Assembly (NCBI GenBank): GCA_031551515.1
Contig: JAVBNL010000036.1
Coordinates: 43,388-107,387 of the forward strand
Source: FLUQ01 sp031551515
GTDB lineage: Bacteria; Desulfobacterota; Desulfovibrionia; Desulfovibrionales; Desulfovibrionaceae
Length of the DNA: 64,000 bases
Direction: 5' to 3'
Shown: positions 16,834 to 25,979 of the stretch, piece after piece
Layout: every line of letters starts with the position of its first letter
How positions within the stretch are numbered: the first letter of the stretch is position 1
Notes under the pieces: model-generated
What the model saw: the letters and a program-made list of their open reading frames with translations, nothing else
The model's database searches: none
Told to the model about the DNA's origin: nothing
Translations under genes and position numbers: made by a program

Positions 16834-19106
16834 CACGACGCGCGCGCGCTCCTCTTTCCTGTCCGGGAGAATCTTCCCCGCATTCCCTGCCGCCCACAAG
16901 CGGCAAGGGATCGCGGGGTGATACTTCTCCCCGTGTGTTGTACGCACGGCAAGCCGGAAGCGTCAGCTTTTTTTTGGCCCATGAAATTCCCGGCCGTATG
17001 CGTCTGCGCCCTGTTGATCGCAAAGGGGCAGGCGTTGAAGCTGATGTGATCGAAGCCGCCTTGCGCAATGTGGCGGGAGACCAGGTGCGCTGCACCGTAT
17101 CCGCCAGGACCGGCAGCGTTCTTTTGCTGTACACGCAAGCAGAAGCACGGCGGCGGATTCTGGCCGCCTTTGCCGTGCCGGTTCCCAAAGGCAGCGCCCC
17201 GCTCGCCGCAAATACGGCCTTGCCCGGCATGGCTAAAGATGAAGCGCAACCCCTTGCCGTGCATAACCCCATACCGGGCAAACTGCTCTCCATCTTTTTC
17301 TATCCGCGCATTGTGCAGTCTCTTTTGGCCGGATTGCGGGCGGTTCCCTACATTATCAAAGGTCTGTGGGCTTTTCTGCGCGGCAGGCTGGACCTGACCG
17401 TGCTGGATGGGGCCGCGCTTGTGGTCTGCCTGCTGCGCCGCGATTTCAAGTCTCTTGGGTCCATCGTGTTCTTTTTCGCTCTGGGCGATTTCCTCGCTGA
17501 ATGGACCAAAAAGAAATCGCGCTCCAGCCTTGAAGAAAGCCTGAATATCGATATCACCCATGTCTGGATACGCCTGGATGGCGTGGAACAGGAAATCCTC
17601 TTCCGCGACCTGAAAGCCGGCGATACGCTGGTTGTGCGCACCGGTTCCGTCATTCCCGCCGACGGCACGGTGGTTGACGGCGAAGGGCTGGTCAACCAGG
17701 CTTTCATGACCGGCGAGTCCATGCCGGTACGCCGGGCCGCCGGTTCCACCGTATACGCGGGAACCACACTGGAAGCGGGCGAACTTTACATTCAGGCGAC
17801 CAAAGTGGGCTCCGATACCCGTATCAAATCCATCATACGCTGCATCGAAGAGTCAGAACTGACCAAAGCCGCCATTCAGGGCAAGTACGAACGGATAGCC
17901 GACGCCATTGTTCCCTACAATTTTCTACTGAGCGGCCTTGTTTTTGCGCTCACCCGCGACCCTGTGCGGGCCGGGTCCGTTCTTTTGGTGGACTATTCCT
18001 GCGCCATTCGCCTGGCCACCCCGCTTGCCATTTTCACCGGCATGCGCGAGGCGGCGGAACACGGAGTGCTGATCAAGGGCGGCAAATTCATGGAGGCCCT
18101 GGCCCATGCGGATGCCGTGGTGTTCGACAAAACCGGCACGCTGACCCAGGCGCAGCCCGCGGTGGTTGACATCGTGCCTTTCGGCGACCATACCGCCAAA
18201 TCCATACTGCGCCTTGCGGCCTGCCTTGAAGAACATTTCGCCCACCCGGTGGGCCAGGCTGTCGTGCGCGCGGCTGAAGAGCAAAATTTGCAGCACCGCG
18301 AAGAGCACACGCAGATAGAATTCATTGTGGCGCACGGCATTGCCTCGCGCTGGAAAGGACAACGCGTGCTCATCGGCAGCGAGCATTTCGTGCTGGAAGA
18401 TGAAGGCATTCGCCTGGGTACAAAAGAAAAGGAAACCATCGACGCGCAGGCGAAAATGGGCCGTTCCGTACTGTATCTTTCCATCGGTGAAGAGCTTGCC
18501 GGGGTGATTCTGATTGAAGACGCCATCCGCCCTGACGCACAGGACGTCATTCAGGCCCTGCGCGAAGACGGCATACAGCGCATCATCATGCTGACCGGCG
18601 ACGGGCCTTTTACGGCGCAGGCCATAGCGTCCCGCTCCGGCATTACGGAATTCAAGGCACGCGTGACGCCTGAAGGCAAGGCGGAGTTCATCAACCAGCT
18701 CAAAAAAGAAGGCCATACCGTGTTGATGGTCGGCGACGGCATCAACGACTCCCCCGCCCTTTCAGCGGCGGATGTGGGCGTCGCCATGCGCGGCGGGGCC
18801 GACCTGGCCCGCGAAGTGGCGGATATGGTTCTGACTCGTGGGGAACTGGGCGATATCTTGTGGGCCCGGCAACTTTCGCGCAACGCGCTCGGCAGGGTGC
18901 GCGGCAACTTCTTTTCTTCGCTGTTATGGAACAGCCTCTTTCTTACCGGCGGGCTGCTGGGTATTCTCAGGCCCGGACTTTCCGCGCTGCTGCACAATGC
19001 AAGCACGGCGGCCATTGCCGTTTCCAGCATGCGCCCGCTTCTGCCCCTGCCGCAAAACGGCACAGAGGACGCGGTTTCAGACCCGCAACAAGGAATACAG
19101 CCATGA
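16830..19106 (+). CDS. Heavy-metal P1B-type ATPase with a YSC membrane motif
   Basis: 758 residues. P-type motifs are complete: TGES near residue 295, phosphorylation motif DKTGT near 433, the HP pair (HFAHPVG), and GDGINDSPAL in the hinge. The N-terminal ~110 residues resemble a metal-associated (HMA) fold without a CxxC. In the membrane site, where CPC is usual, the sequence is YSCAIRLATP, so only the last Cys remains. The transported metal cannot be predicted with confidence; Mn, Zn or another soft ion are options. The start overlaps the preceding small gene, and the stop overlaps the next gene, both by ATGA. Confidence 0.9.
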   Translation: MTRRARAPLSCPGESSPHSLPPTSGKGSRGDTSPRVLYARQAGSVSFFLAHEIPGRMRLRPVDRKGAGVEADVIEAALRNVAGDQVRCTVSARTGSVLLLYTQAEARRRILAAFAVPVPKGSAPLAANTALPGMAKDEAQPLAVHNPIPGKLLSIFFYPRIVQSLLAGLRAVPYIIKGLWAFLRGRLDLTVLDGAALVVCLLRRDFKSLGSIVFFFALGDFLAEWTKKKSRSSLEESLNIDITHVWIRLDGVEQEILFRDLKAGDTLVVRTGSVIPADGTVVDGEGLVNQAFMTGESMPVRRAAGSTVYAGTTLEAGELYIQATKVGSDTRIKSIIRCIEESELTKAAIQGKYERIADAIVPYNFLLSGLVFALTRDPVRAGSVLLVDYSCAIRLATPLAIFTGMREAAEHGVLIKGGKFMEALAHADAVVFDKTGTLTQAQPAVVDIVPFGDHTAKSILRLAACLEEHFAHPVGQAVVRAAEEQNLQHREEHTQIEFIVAHGIASRWKGQRVLIGSEHFVLEDEGIRLGTKEKETIDAQAKMGRSVLYLSIGEELAGVILIEDAIRPDAQDVIQALREDGIQRIIMLTGDGPFTAQAIASRSGITEFKARVTPEGKAEFINQLKKEGHTVLMVGDGINDSPALSAADVGVAMRGGADLAREVADMVLTRGELGDILWARQLSRNALGRVRGNFFSSLLWNSLFLTGGLLGILRPGLSALLHNASTAAIAVSSMRPLLPLPQNGTEDAVSDPQQGIQP

Positions 19107-19549
19107 TCAGCAGTTTTATCGACGGCAGAGTCCGTTTGCGCACCCCCGCCCTGACGGACCCGGCCATTATGGAGCAAGTGGTCAGCATAGCGCGGGCGCA
19201 GGAAGGCGTGCATACCGTAACGCCCAATACGCGCACCGGCAGTTTGCTTGTGGAGTACGACCCCACGAAAGTAACCAGAGAAGTGCTGGATCTCGCCCTG
19301 CAATCCCTGCGGGAATTTTTGGCCCCTCTTGAAAAGCCGCGCACGGGAAAAAAACTTTTCCCCCGTATTTCTTTCGCGTGCGGGCGGCGCGGGGTCGGCG
19401 GCAAGGCCGAGCTGCGTTTACTGGGCCTGTCCGGCGGCATCAGCCTTGCCGGCAGCCTTTTTTCCCCCCGTCTGCATATTCTTTCAGGCCTTTTGTTTAC
19501 AGCGCTTATGGCCAGGCACGTATTTTCGTATCGAAACAAACTGCTGTAG
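19103..19549 (+). CDS. HMA-like protein with C-terminal membrane segments
   Basis: 148 residues. The first ~75 form a beta-alpha-beta HMA-like domain (FIDGRVRLRTPAL, GVHTVTPNTRTGSLLVEYD) without metal-binding cysteines, similar to the N-terminus of the ATPase next door. The last ~50 are hydrophobic and end at a basic YRNKLL tail. AAGGAA precedes the ATG, which overlaps the ATPase stop (ATGA). It probably acts with the ATPase, for example as a membrane-bound regulator or docking partner; that is inference. Confidence 0.8.
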   Translation: MISSFIDGRVRLRTPALTDPAIMEQVVSIARAQEGVHTVTPNTRTGSLLVEYDPTKVTREVLDLALQSLREFLAPLEKPRTGKKLFPRISFACGRRGVGGKAELRLLGLSGGISLAGSLFSPRLHILSGLLFTALMARHVFSYRNKLL

Positions 19550-19566
19550 CGAACCGTTTCAAACTC

Positions 19567-19605
19567 AAAAAATCCCCTCTTGCGGCAGCTTGGGGGGATT
19601 TTTTT
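19567..19605 (+). terminator. Terminator of the P-type ATPase operon
   Basis: A-run plus TCCCC pairs with GGGGA plus T-run (19567-19577 with 19594-19604); it may act in both directions, as MgtC is convergent. Confidence 0.8.
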
Positions 19606-19628
19606 GCGGGCAGGCAAGAACATGACGC

Positions 19629-20339
19629 TTACGCCGTTTCTTCCTGCCGGGTATTGGTTACGGACAACACAAAAGGCAGCGCGGCGACCGTATCCACCAG
19701 TTCCGGCAGGTTCTTGCCGCCCTGTATTGTCACGCTCAAACTGGCGGTCTGCCTTTCTTCGTTACGGTCGATGGCGAATTCCGTCAGCATGAACTTTCGT
19801 TCCGCGCAGATGGAAACAAGCGTTCCCACGGCGTCATACCCTACCTGATACACGATATACAGGCGATCGTGAGCTCCCACGATACGGGTGATCAGAAAAG
19901 TGTACCCGTAAACCACAAAAAAATGCCCGGCTGTGGCGCAAATGGCCAGAACGGGAAGCCCCGCGCCGCAGGCCATGCCCACCCCGGCGGTCAACCAGAC
20001 CACCGCCGCCGTGGTCAGGCCGCGAACAATATCTTTGCGCACGAAAATAAGCCCGCCGCCGATAAACCCGATGCCGCTCACAACCTGGGCGGCCACGCGG
20101 GAAGGGTCGAGAACCACCCGCCCCGCTTCCAGCACGTCGGCAAACCCGTATTTGGAAACAAGCATCATCAAGGCCGCGGCCAGCCCTACCAGCGCATGCG
20201 TGCGCAACCCGGCACTTTTCAGTTTATATTCGCGCTCAAGCCCGATGGCCGATGATAACAGAAAGGCCAGCAAAAGTTCCGCCAGTTGCGGCAGGCCTTG
20301 CCCGGCAGGTTCCATGGAAAAAAATTCAGCGATGCTCAT
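19629..20339 (-). CDS. MgtC/SapB family membrane protein
   Basis: About 236 residues. The hallmark GLEREYKLKSAGLRTHALVG lies in the first third, within four to five membrane segments; the last ~85 residues form an ACT-like soluble domain. MgtC proteins support survival at low Mg2+ and, in pathogens, inhibit F-ATPase; transport activity is doubtful. The ATG at 20339 with GGGAGAG is preferred to a TTG at 20351. It is convergent with the metal-ATPase operon and divergent from ald. Confidence 0.9.
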   Translation of the reverse strand: MSIAEFFSMEPAGQGLPQLAELLLAFLLSSAIGLEREYKLKSAGLRTHALVGLAAALMMLVSKYGFADVLEAGRVVLDPSRVAAQVVSGIGFIGGGLIFVRKDIVRGLTTAAVVWLTAGVGMACGAGLPVLAICATAGHFFVVYGYTFLITRIVGAHDRLYIVYQVGYDAVGTLVSICAERKFMLTEFAIDRNEERQTASLSVTIQGGKNLPELVDTVAALPFVLSVTNTRQEETA

Positions 20340-20548
20340 TGGCTCTCCCAAAGTGTTGCCCGTATGGGCGCGGGCCAGAAACCATCCGTTACAACGGCGG
20401 ACGAATCGTACGCTATATTTTTATATTGCACAGAACAGCAGTCTGTCCAGAGCGGCCGGGACCTTCGGGCCCCCTCTTGTGATATGACCCGGTTGCGAGT
20501 AAGTTGGCTTGTCTTTTTTCCTGTTACCCTTGTCCTAACGGAGCTTCT

Positions 20549-21685
20549 ATGCGTATCGGCATTCCCAAGGAAATCAAGATTAATGAAAATCGCGTGGCGG
20601 TTACCCCGGCCGGGGTGGCGGCTTTTGTCAAAGCCGGGCATCAGGTGGTTATTGAAACGGGCGCCGGGCTGGGCAGCGGCATCAGCGACGCCGATTACAG
20701 CGCTTGCGGCGCCGTGGTGCAGGCAAAAGCGGCGGACGCCTGGCAGGCTGAGCTGGTACTGAAAGTCAAAGAGCCGTTGGAAGAAGAGTATCAATATCTG
20801 CGCCCCGACCTGACCTTGTTCACCTATCTGCACCTCGCGCCGGAGCCGCACCTGACCCGCGCCATGATGCAAAGCGGCATGACCGGCATCGGGTATGAAA
20901 CCGTGCAATTGGCTTCCGGCAGCTTGCCTTTGCTCGAACCCATGAGTGAAGTCGCAGGCAAAATGGCCATTCAAATCGGCGCGCACTTTCTGGCGCGCCA
21001 CCCGGATACGGGCCCCTTGGGCGCGCCCGGTTCCGGCGTGCTGCTGGGCGGTGTGCCCGGCGTTCCCGCAGGGCATGTGGTCATCATCGGCAGCGGCATC
21101 GTGGGCACCAACGCGGCCAAGGTCGCTGTGGGCATGGGCGCGCGCGTGACCCTGTTCGACATTAAAATGGACCGCCTGCGCTATCTTGACGATATTTTCG
21201 GCGGCCGGGTGGGCACCACGGCGGCCAACGCCCATACCATAGGCGAAGCCGTGCGAACGGCCGACCTGGTGGTCGGGGCGGTGCTCATCCCCGGCGGCAG
21301 AACGCCCGTGCTGGTCAGCGAAGACATGGTCAAAACCATGCGGCCCGGCAGCGTCATGATTGACGTGGCCATTGACCAGGGCGGCTGCATTGAGACCATG
21401 AATCAGGTCACCAGCCATGCGGACCCGGTCTTCATACGCCACAGCGTCATCCATTACGCCGTGCCCAACATGCCGGGCGCAGTGCCGCGCACGTCGACCT
21501 TCGCGTTGACCAACGCTACGCTGCCCTACGCCTTGAAGCTTGCCGCGCTCGGCTGGGAGGCGGCCTGCCGCGAAAACCCGGCCCTGGCCAAAGGGGTGAA
21601 CATCACCTGCGGCAAATGCACTCACCGCGGCGTGGCTGAAGCGCAAAACATTGAATATACCCCGCTGGACCGCGTGCTCCTCTAA
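20549..21685 (+). CDS. ald: Alanine dehydrogenase
   Basis: 378 residues. It interconverts L-alanine and pyruvate plus ammonia with NAD. The family start MRIGIPKEIKINENRVAVTP, the substrate segment YLHLAPEPHLT and the Rossmann motif GSGIVGTNAAKVAVGMGA followed by FDIKMDRLRYLDD are all visible. ATG 20549 with CGGAG upstream is chosen; an earlier ATG at 20504 adds a Cys-rich tail unlike the family. The trkA gene follows within a few tens of bases, so the three genes to 24546 may share a transcript. Confidence 0.95.
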   Translation: MRIGIPKEIKINENRVAVTPAGVAAFVKAGHQVVIETGAGLGSGISDADYSACGAVVQAKAADAWQAELVLKVKEPLEEEYQYLRPDLTLFTYLHLAPEPHLTRAMMQSGMTGIGYETVQLASGSLPLLEPMSEVAGKMAIQIGAHFLARHPDTGPLGAPGSGVLLGGVPGVPAGHVVIIGSGIVGTNAAKVAVGMGARVTLFDIKMDRLRYLDDIFGGRVGTTAANAHTIGEAVRTADLVVGAVLIPGGRTPVLVSEDMVKTMRPGSVMIDVAIDQGGCIETMNQVTSHADPVFIRHSVIHYAVPNMPGAVPRTSTFALTNATLPYALKLAALGWEAACRENPALAKGVNITCGKCTHRGVAEAQNIEYTPLDRVLL

Positions 21686-21719
21686 GATGGGTATGTTGTT
21701 CCCACGCCGGTCGCAGAAG

Positions 21720-23087
21720 ATGCCGCAGCAAAAAATCATCGTGATCGGCGCGGGCGAAGTGGGCTTTCGAATCGCACAACGCCTGTCCACCGAAAGCCGC
21801 CAGGTCGTTGTGGTCGATCGTGACCCCGAAAGACTCGCACATATACACAACGCTCTTGATGTCCAGGTGCTGCAAGGCTCCGGCGCGAACCCGGCGACCC
21901 TTGCCCGGGCCGGTATCGACGGTGCGGGCATCGTACTGGCGGTGACCGACTCCGACGAAGTCAATCTGCTGGCCTGCCTCATCGCCAACCGGCTCAACCC
22001 GGCCTCGGTCAAGCTCGCCCGTGTGCGGGATGAGGAATACTCGCACATCGAGGGGCTGCTCGCTCCCGATTGCCTGAACATCAGCGCCCTGATCAACCCG
22101 GATACGGAGGTTGTCGCCTCCCTCGAGCGCATGCTGGCGCTGCCGCGGGCTGTGGACTATGCCGAGTTCGGAGACGGCCGCATCAAAGTCGTGGCCGTGC
22201 AGGTGCTGGACGGCGAACTGCCGGAAAAACCCCTGACGCGGTTTCCGTCCATCGCGCGCGACCACGGCGTGCGGGTGGCGGGCATTTTGCGCGGCGAAAG
22301 GCTGCTGCTGCCCGGCGGGCAGGATATCATCCACGCTGGCGATGTGGTCTATTTCGTCTGCCGCGAAGAAAGCCTGGATACCGTGCTCCGTATCACGAAC
22401 GCCAAAACCGAGCGCGCGCGCCGCATTCTGATCGCGGGCGGCGGCAACCTGGGCCTGAAACTGGCCCTGCGCCTGGAACAGACAGGCTGCCAGGCCAAAC
22501 TGATGGACAAAGACGCCGCCCGCTGTGGAGTTCTGGCCGATACCCTGCAGCAGGTCACCGTGCTGCACGGCGACGCCACGGACCGCGATTTTATGCGCGA
22601 AGAGAACGCGGGCGGCATGGACATGGTCATCGCGCTCACGGGCGACGAAGAAACCAACGTGCTGATCTGTCTGCTGGCCAAGTCCCTGGGCGCGCAAAAA
22701 ACCATTACCAGAGTGAACAAAAGCGGGTACCTGCCCATTGTCCGGGCCATCGGCCTCGAGCTTTCCGTCAACCCCCGTCTGGCCGCGACCAACAGCATCA
22801 TGCGTTTCATCCGGCGCGGCATGGTTCTTTCCACCCTGTCCACCCAGGATGAAGATGTGGAAATGCTGGAGGCCCTGGCGCAGGAAGGTTCCCGCCTGGC
22901 GGGGACGGCCCTGCGGGACATTGCCTTCCCCGCCGGGGCCAGCGTTCTTGCCCTTTTGCGGGATGCGGACGTCATCATACCCAGAGGCGACACGGTGCCG
23001 CTGCCCGGCGACAGAGTACTGGTCATCTGCGACCGGGCGCACGTGGCCTGGGTCGAAAACGTGCTGGCAGGCACGAAACGCGCCTGA
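21720..23087 (+). CDS. trkA: Trk potassium uptake regulator TrkA
   Basis: About 455 residues with two RCK units, each with an NAD-binding motif: VIGAGEVGFRIAQRLS at the N-terminus and IAGGGNLGLKLALRLE near residue 238, each followed by a TrkA-C part. It gates the TrkH channel in response to nucleotides. The start at 21720 matches the family, but an in-frame ATG at 21687, one base after the ald stop region, may be used by translational coupling; neither has a good ribosome site. trkH follows 13 bases after the stop. Confidence 0.92.
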   Translation: MPQQKIIVIGAGEVGFRIAQRLSTESRQVVVVDRDPERLAHIHNALDVQVLQGSGANPATLARAGIDGAGIVLAVTDSDEVNLLACLIANRLNPASVKLARVRDEEYSHIEGLLAPDCLNISALINPDTEVVASLERMLALPRAVDYAEFGDGRIKVVAVQVLDGELPEKPLTRFPSIARDHGVRVAGILRGERLLLPGGQDIIHAGDVVYFVCREESLDTVLRITNAKTERARRILIAGGGNLGLKLALRLEQTGCQAKLMDKDAARCGVLADTLQQVTVLHGDATDRDFMREENAGGMDMVIALTGDEETNVLICLLAKSLGAQKTITRVNKSGYLPIVRAIGLELSVNPRLAATNSIMRFIRRGMVLSTLSTQDEDVEMLEALAQEGSRLAGTALRDIAFPAGASVLALLRDADVIIPRGDTVPLPGDRVLVICDRAHVAWVENVLAGTKRA

Positions 23088-23100
23088 AAGGCCGCCCGCA

Positions 23101-24546
23101 ATGCGCATCCGTACCATCCTCTATATTATCGGCGGCCTGCTCTTCGCCGTGGGCATAACCATGCTGCTGCCCCTCGCCGCCTCTCTTTGGTACGGCGATG
23201 CGGGCCTGCTGCCCCTTGCCGCCTCCATGGCCGTCATGCTCTGTTGCGGGGGAGCCCTCCTGCGGGCCTTTCGCGGCAGCCTGTCGCGCAGCGCCCCGCT
23301 CAGCCACCGCGAAGGCATCGCCACCGTGGCCTTCGCCTGGATAGTCGCCTGCCTGTTCGGCGCGCTGCCCTATATTTTCGCGGGCACTCTTGCGCCCACG
23401 GACGCTGTGTTCGAATCCATTTCCGGGTTTACAACCACAGGCTCATCCGTGCTGTCCGACGTCGAATCCGTCGCACCGGGCTTGCTGCTCTGGCGGGCAC
23501 TGACCCACTGGCTGGGCGGCATGGGCATCATTGTGCTCTCCCTCGCCATTCTGCCCTATCTGGGCATGGGCGGCATGCAACTGTACAAGGCCGAGGTGCC
23601 CGGCCCTTCGCCGGACAAACTGACCCCCCGGCTGAAAGACACCGCCGCAATTCTGTGGGAAGTGTATCTGCTGATGACCGTGGCCCAGATTCTCTGCCTG
23701 CTGCCGGGAGATATGAACCTTTTCGAGGCCGTCTGCCACACCTTCGCTTCCGTCGCCACCGGCGGCTTTTCCACCCGCAACGCCTCACTCGGCGCGTACG
23801 GCGCGTATTCACAATGGGTCTGCATCGTGTTCATGTTTCTGGCCGGCGCGAACTTCGCCCTTCACTTCAAGTTGTTGCGCGGCGAATACGGCGTATTCCG
23901 AATGGACGGGGAATTTCGTTTCTATGCCGCCCTTGTCGCCCTCTCGACGCTGATCATATTCATCCAACGCCTGGGATACGAGACGGGCGTTGAAAGCGCC
24001 CTGCGCACCGCGGCGTTTCAAGTGGTTTCCATCGTCACCACCACCGGCTTTGCCACGGCCGATTTCGAACTGTGGGCGCCGCTTTCCCAACTTGTCCTCG
24101 TGCTGCTCATGTTTATCGGCGGCTGCGCCGGCTCCACCGGCGGCGGGGTAAAATGCATGCGCATTCTGCTGTTCGGCAAGCAGCTGTATCACGAGATCTT
24201 TTCGCTGGTACACCCGCATGCCGTCCATCATCTTAAACTGAACAAGACCACGGTGCCGGCGTCGGTCATTACCGGTTGTTTCAGTTTCGTCGCGCTCTTT
24301 CTGCTGCTTTGGATGCTTTCTTTTCTGGCCCTGGCGGCTCTGGGCATTGACGCGGTCACCGCCTGTACCGCCACGCTGACCTGCCTTTCCAACGTGGGGC
24401 CAGGTTTCGGCATGGTTGGCCCCATGGAAAACTTCATGCATCTGCCGTATACCGCCAAGTGGGTGCTCTGCGCCGACATGCTGCTGGGACGCCTGGAGCT
24501 GTTTACCCTCTTTATTCTTTGCGTTCCGGAATTCTGGCGGCGCTGA
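23101..24546 (+). CDS. trkH: Trk potassium uptake channel TrkH
   Basis: 481 residues of hydrophobic sequence. The four selectivity-filter loops of the SKT fold are visible: TTTGSSVL, ATGGFSTRN, TTTGFATAD and SNVGPGFG. The K+-conducting subunit works with TrkA encoded just upstream. The ATG at 23101 follows a weak AAAGG site. Confidence 0.94.
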   Translation: MRIRTILYIIGGLLFAVGITMLLPLAASLWYGDAGLLPLAASMAVMLCCGGALLRAFRGSLSRSAPLSHREGIATVAFAWIVACLFGALPYIFAGTLAPTDAVFESISGFTTTGSSVLSDVESVAPGLLLWRALTHWLGGMGIIVLSLAILPYLGMGGMQLYKAEVPGPSPDKLTPRLKDTAAILWEVYLLMTVAQILCLLPGDMNLFEAVCHTFASVATGGFSTRNASLGAYGAYSQWVCIVFMFLAGANFALHFKLLRGEYGVFRMDGEFRFYAALVALSTLIIFIQRLGYETGVESALRTAAFQVVSIVTTTGFATADFELWAPLSQLVLVLLMFIGGCAGSTGGGVKCMRILLFGKQLYHEIFSLVHPHAVHHLKLNKTTVPASVITGCFSFVALFLLLWMLSFLALAALGIDAVTACTATLTCLSNVGPGFGMVGPMENFMHLPYTAKWVLCADMLLGRLELFTLFILCVPEFWRR

Positions 24547-24599
24547 ACGAACACCGTGGGGCGGCGTTCCGCAATCCACCGCCACGCCACGGAGGCTAC

Positions 24600-25793
24600 A
24601 TGGACCATCTCCAGGCCGCACCGATGAAAAGCAACCAAGGTCCGCTTACTCTCGCAGCCGGATTTTGCGCGCTGATTATCGCCATGGGCGTCGGGCGTTT
24701 CGTCTACACGTCGCTTTTGCCGGGCATGATGCAGGCGTATGGCTTTGACGAATCGGTGGCCGGCGCGATGGCCGCCTGGAATTACGCCGGTTATCTCACT
24801 GGCGCTCTGGCCGCCCGGTGGGCCGGGCGCGGCTCACAGCGCTATCTGCTCTTCATCTTCTCGCTTGTTCTCAGCCTTGTGACCACGGCGGGCATGGGCC
24901 TGATTCACGGCGAGGCCGCCTGGCACGCCATCCGCTTTTTTTCCGGCCTGGCCAGCGGCGGCATTTTCGTCCTTGCCTCGTCCATTGTGCTTGATGCCCT
25001 GGCCGCTCTCAAACGCCCGGAACTGGCCGGGTTTTTATATAGCGGCGTCGGCACGGGCATTGCGCTGGGCGGCATCGGCGCGCCCATCTGCGCTTCCGCA
25101 TTCGGCATCGACGGCGCATGGATCGCCATGGGGCTTGTTTGCGTGCCGCTCGCGATTTTTGCGGTCTATCGCCTGCACCCGGGAAGAACGCCCGCGCTTC
25201 CCGCAATGCCGGCCGCGCTGGCGGCATCTGCCGGCGGTAAAAGCGATAGCGCGTATACCCGCCTTGTGGCGGCCTATTTTCTGGAAGGTTTCGGCTACAT
25301 TATCGGCACGACCTTTCTTGTGGCGTTGGTGCGCAGCGCTACAGGCTCCAACGTTCTGGCGGACGCCTCGTGGGTCACAACCGGCTTTGCCGCGGCGCTC
25401 AGCGCCCCCTTGTGGCCTCTTGCCGCATCGCGGGCTGGGAAATTGCCCATGCTTATTCTCGCCTTTCTGCTGCAGAGCGCCGGCGTGCTGCTGCCCGTGC
25501 TTTCCGCCTCCGCCGGCGCGGCCGTCTGCGGCGGGCTGCTGCTTGGCGGCACCTTCATGGGCATAACCGTGCTTTCGCTGCAACACGGCGTTGCGTTAAG
25601 CGCAAAGCCCAGCACCCACACCATAGCCACCATGACGGTGGTCTACGGCATAGGGCAGATCATCGGGCCTTTTGTCGCCGGGGTCACCGGCAGGGGCGGC
25701 GCTGGTTTCAGCGTTTCTTTCGTCATTTCTTCCCTCTGCCTGTTCGCGGCGGCGGGTGTGCTCGCCTTGGAATATCTTCACAAGAAGCAATAA
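24600..25793 (+). CDS. YbfB/YjiJ-type MFS transporter
   Basis: About 397 residues with 12 membrane segments. The N-terminal ALIIAMGVGRFVYTSLLPGM is the signature of the YbfB branch of MFS proteins. The substrate is unknown. ATG 24600 has GGAGG 8 bases upstream; the longer frame back to 24459 overlaps trkH. Its stop codon abuts a run of strong hairpins. Confidence 0.87.
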   Translation: MDHLQAAPMKSNQGPLTLAAGFCALIIAMGVGRFVYTSLLPGMMQAYGFDESVAGAMAAWNYAGYLTGALAARWAGRGSQRYLLFIFSLVLSLVTTAGMGLIHGEAAWHAIRFFSGLASGGIFVLASSIVLDALAALKRPELAGFLYSGVGTGIALGGIGAPICASAFGIDGAWIAMGLVCVPLAIFAVYRLHPGRTPALPAMPAALAASAGGKSDSAYTRLVAAYFLEGFGYIIGTTFLVALVRSATGSNVLADASWVTTGFAAALSAPLWPLAASRAGKLPMLILAFLLQSAGVLLPVLSASAGAAVCGGLLLGGTFMGITVLSLQHGVALSAKPSTHTIATMTVVYGIGQIIGPFVAGVTGRGGAGFSVSFVISSLCLFAAAGVLALEYLHKKQ

Positions 25794-25892
25794 GAGCGGA
25801 TGAATATTGAAAATATTCATCCGCTCTGCAAGGATTTGTCCGCAAATCCTTGCCACGAGATTGGCGTAAGCGAGCTTTGCTCGCCGTTACGC
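25793..25892. repeat. Three tandem hairpins, possible intergenic repeat element
   Basis: Hairpin 1: perfect 16-bp stem 25793-25808/25812-25827. Hairpin 2: perfect 11-bp stem 25828-25838/25843-25853. Hairpin 3: GCGTAA and GCGAGC (25864-25875) with their complements at 25879-25892, two-base bulge. The block and the bases after it begin and end with AGAGC- and GCTCT-like words, as in REP or MITE elements. Hairpin 1 could also terminate the upstream gene. Copy number in the genome is unknown. Confidence 0.6.
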
Positions 25893-25917
25893 GACAATAT
25901 TAAAGTGAATATGCTCT

Positions 25918-25951
25918 AAGAGAAAAACCCCGGCTGTTTCCAACCGGGGTT
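25918..25951 (-). terminator. Terminator of the SLC13/LarA-like operon
   Basis: AACCCCGG (25926-25933) pairs with CCGGGGTT (25944-25951); read on the minus strand it is followed by a T-run. Confidence 0.75.
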
Positions 25952-25979
25952 CGGGTTCAAAGCAAGCGCGGATGGCGCA

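Noticed and set aside
20336..22132. A 598-codon minus-strand frame opposite ald and trkA
   Set aside because: The plus-strand genes have clear motifs; this frame has low-complexity His/Gly/Ala composition and overlaps them completely.
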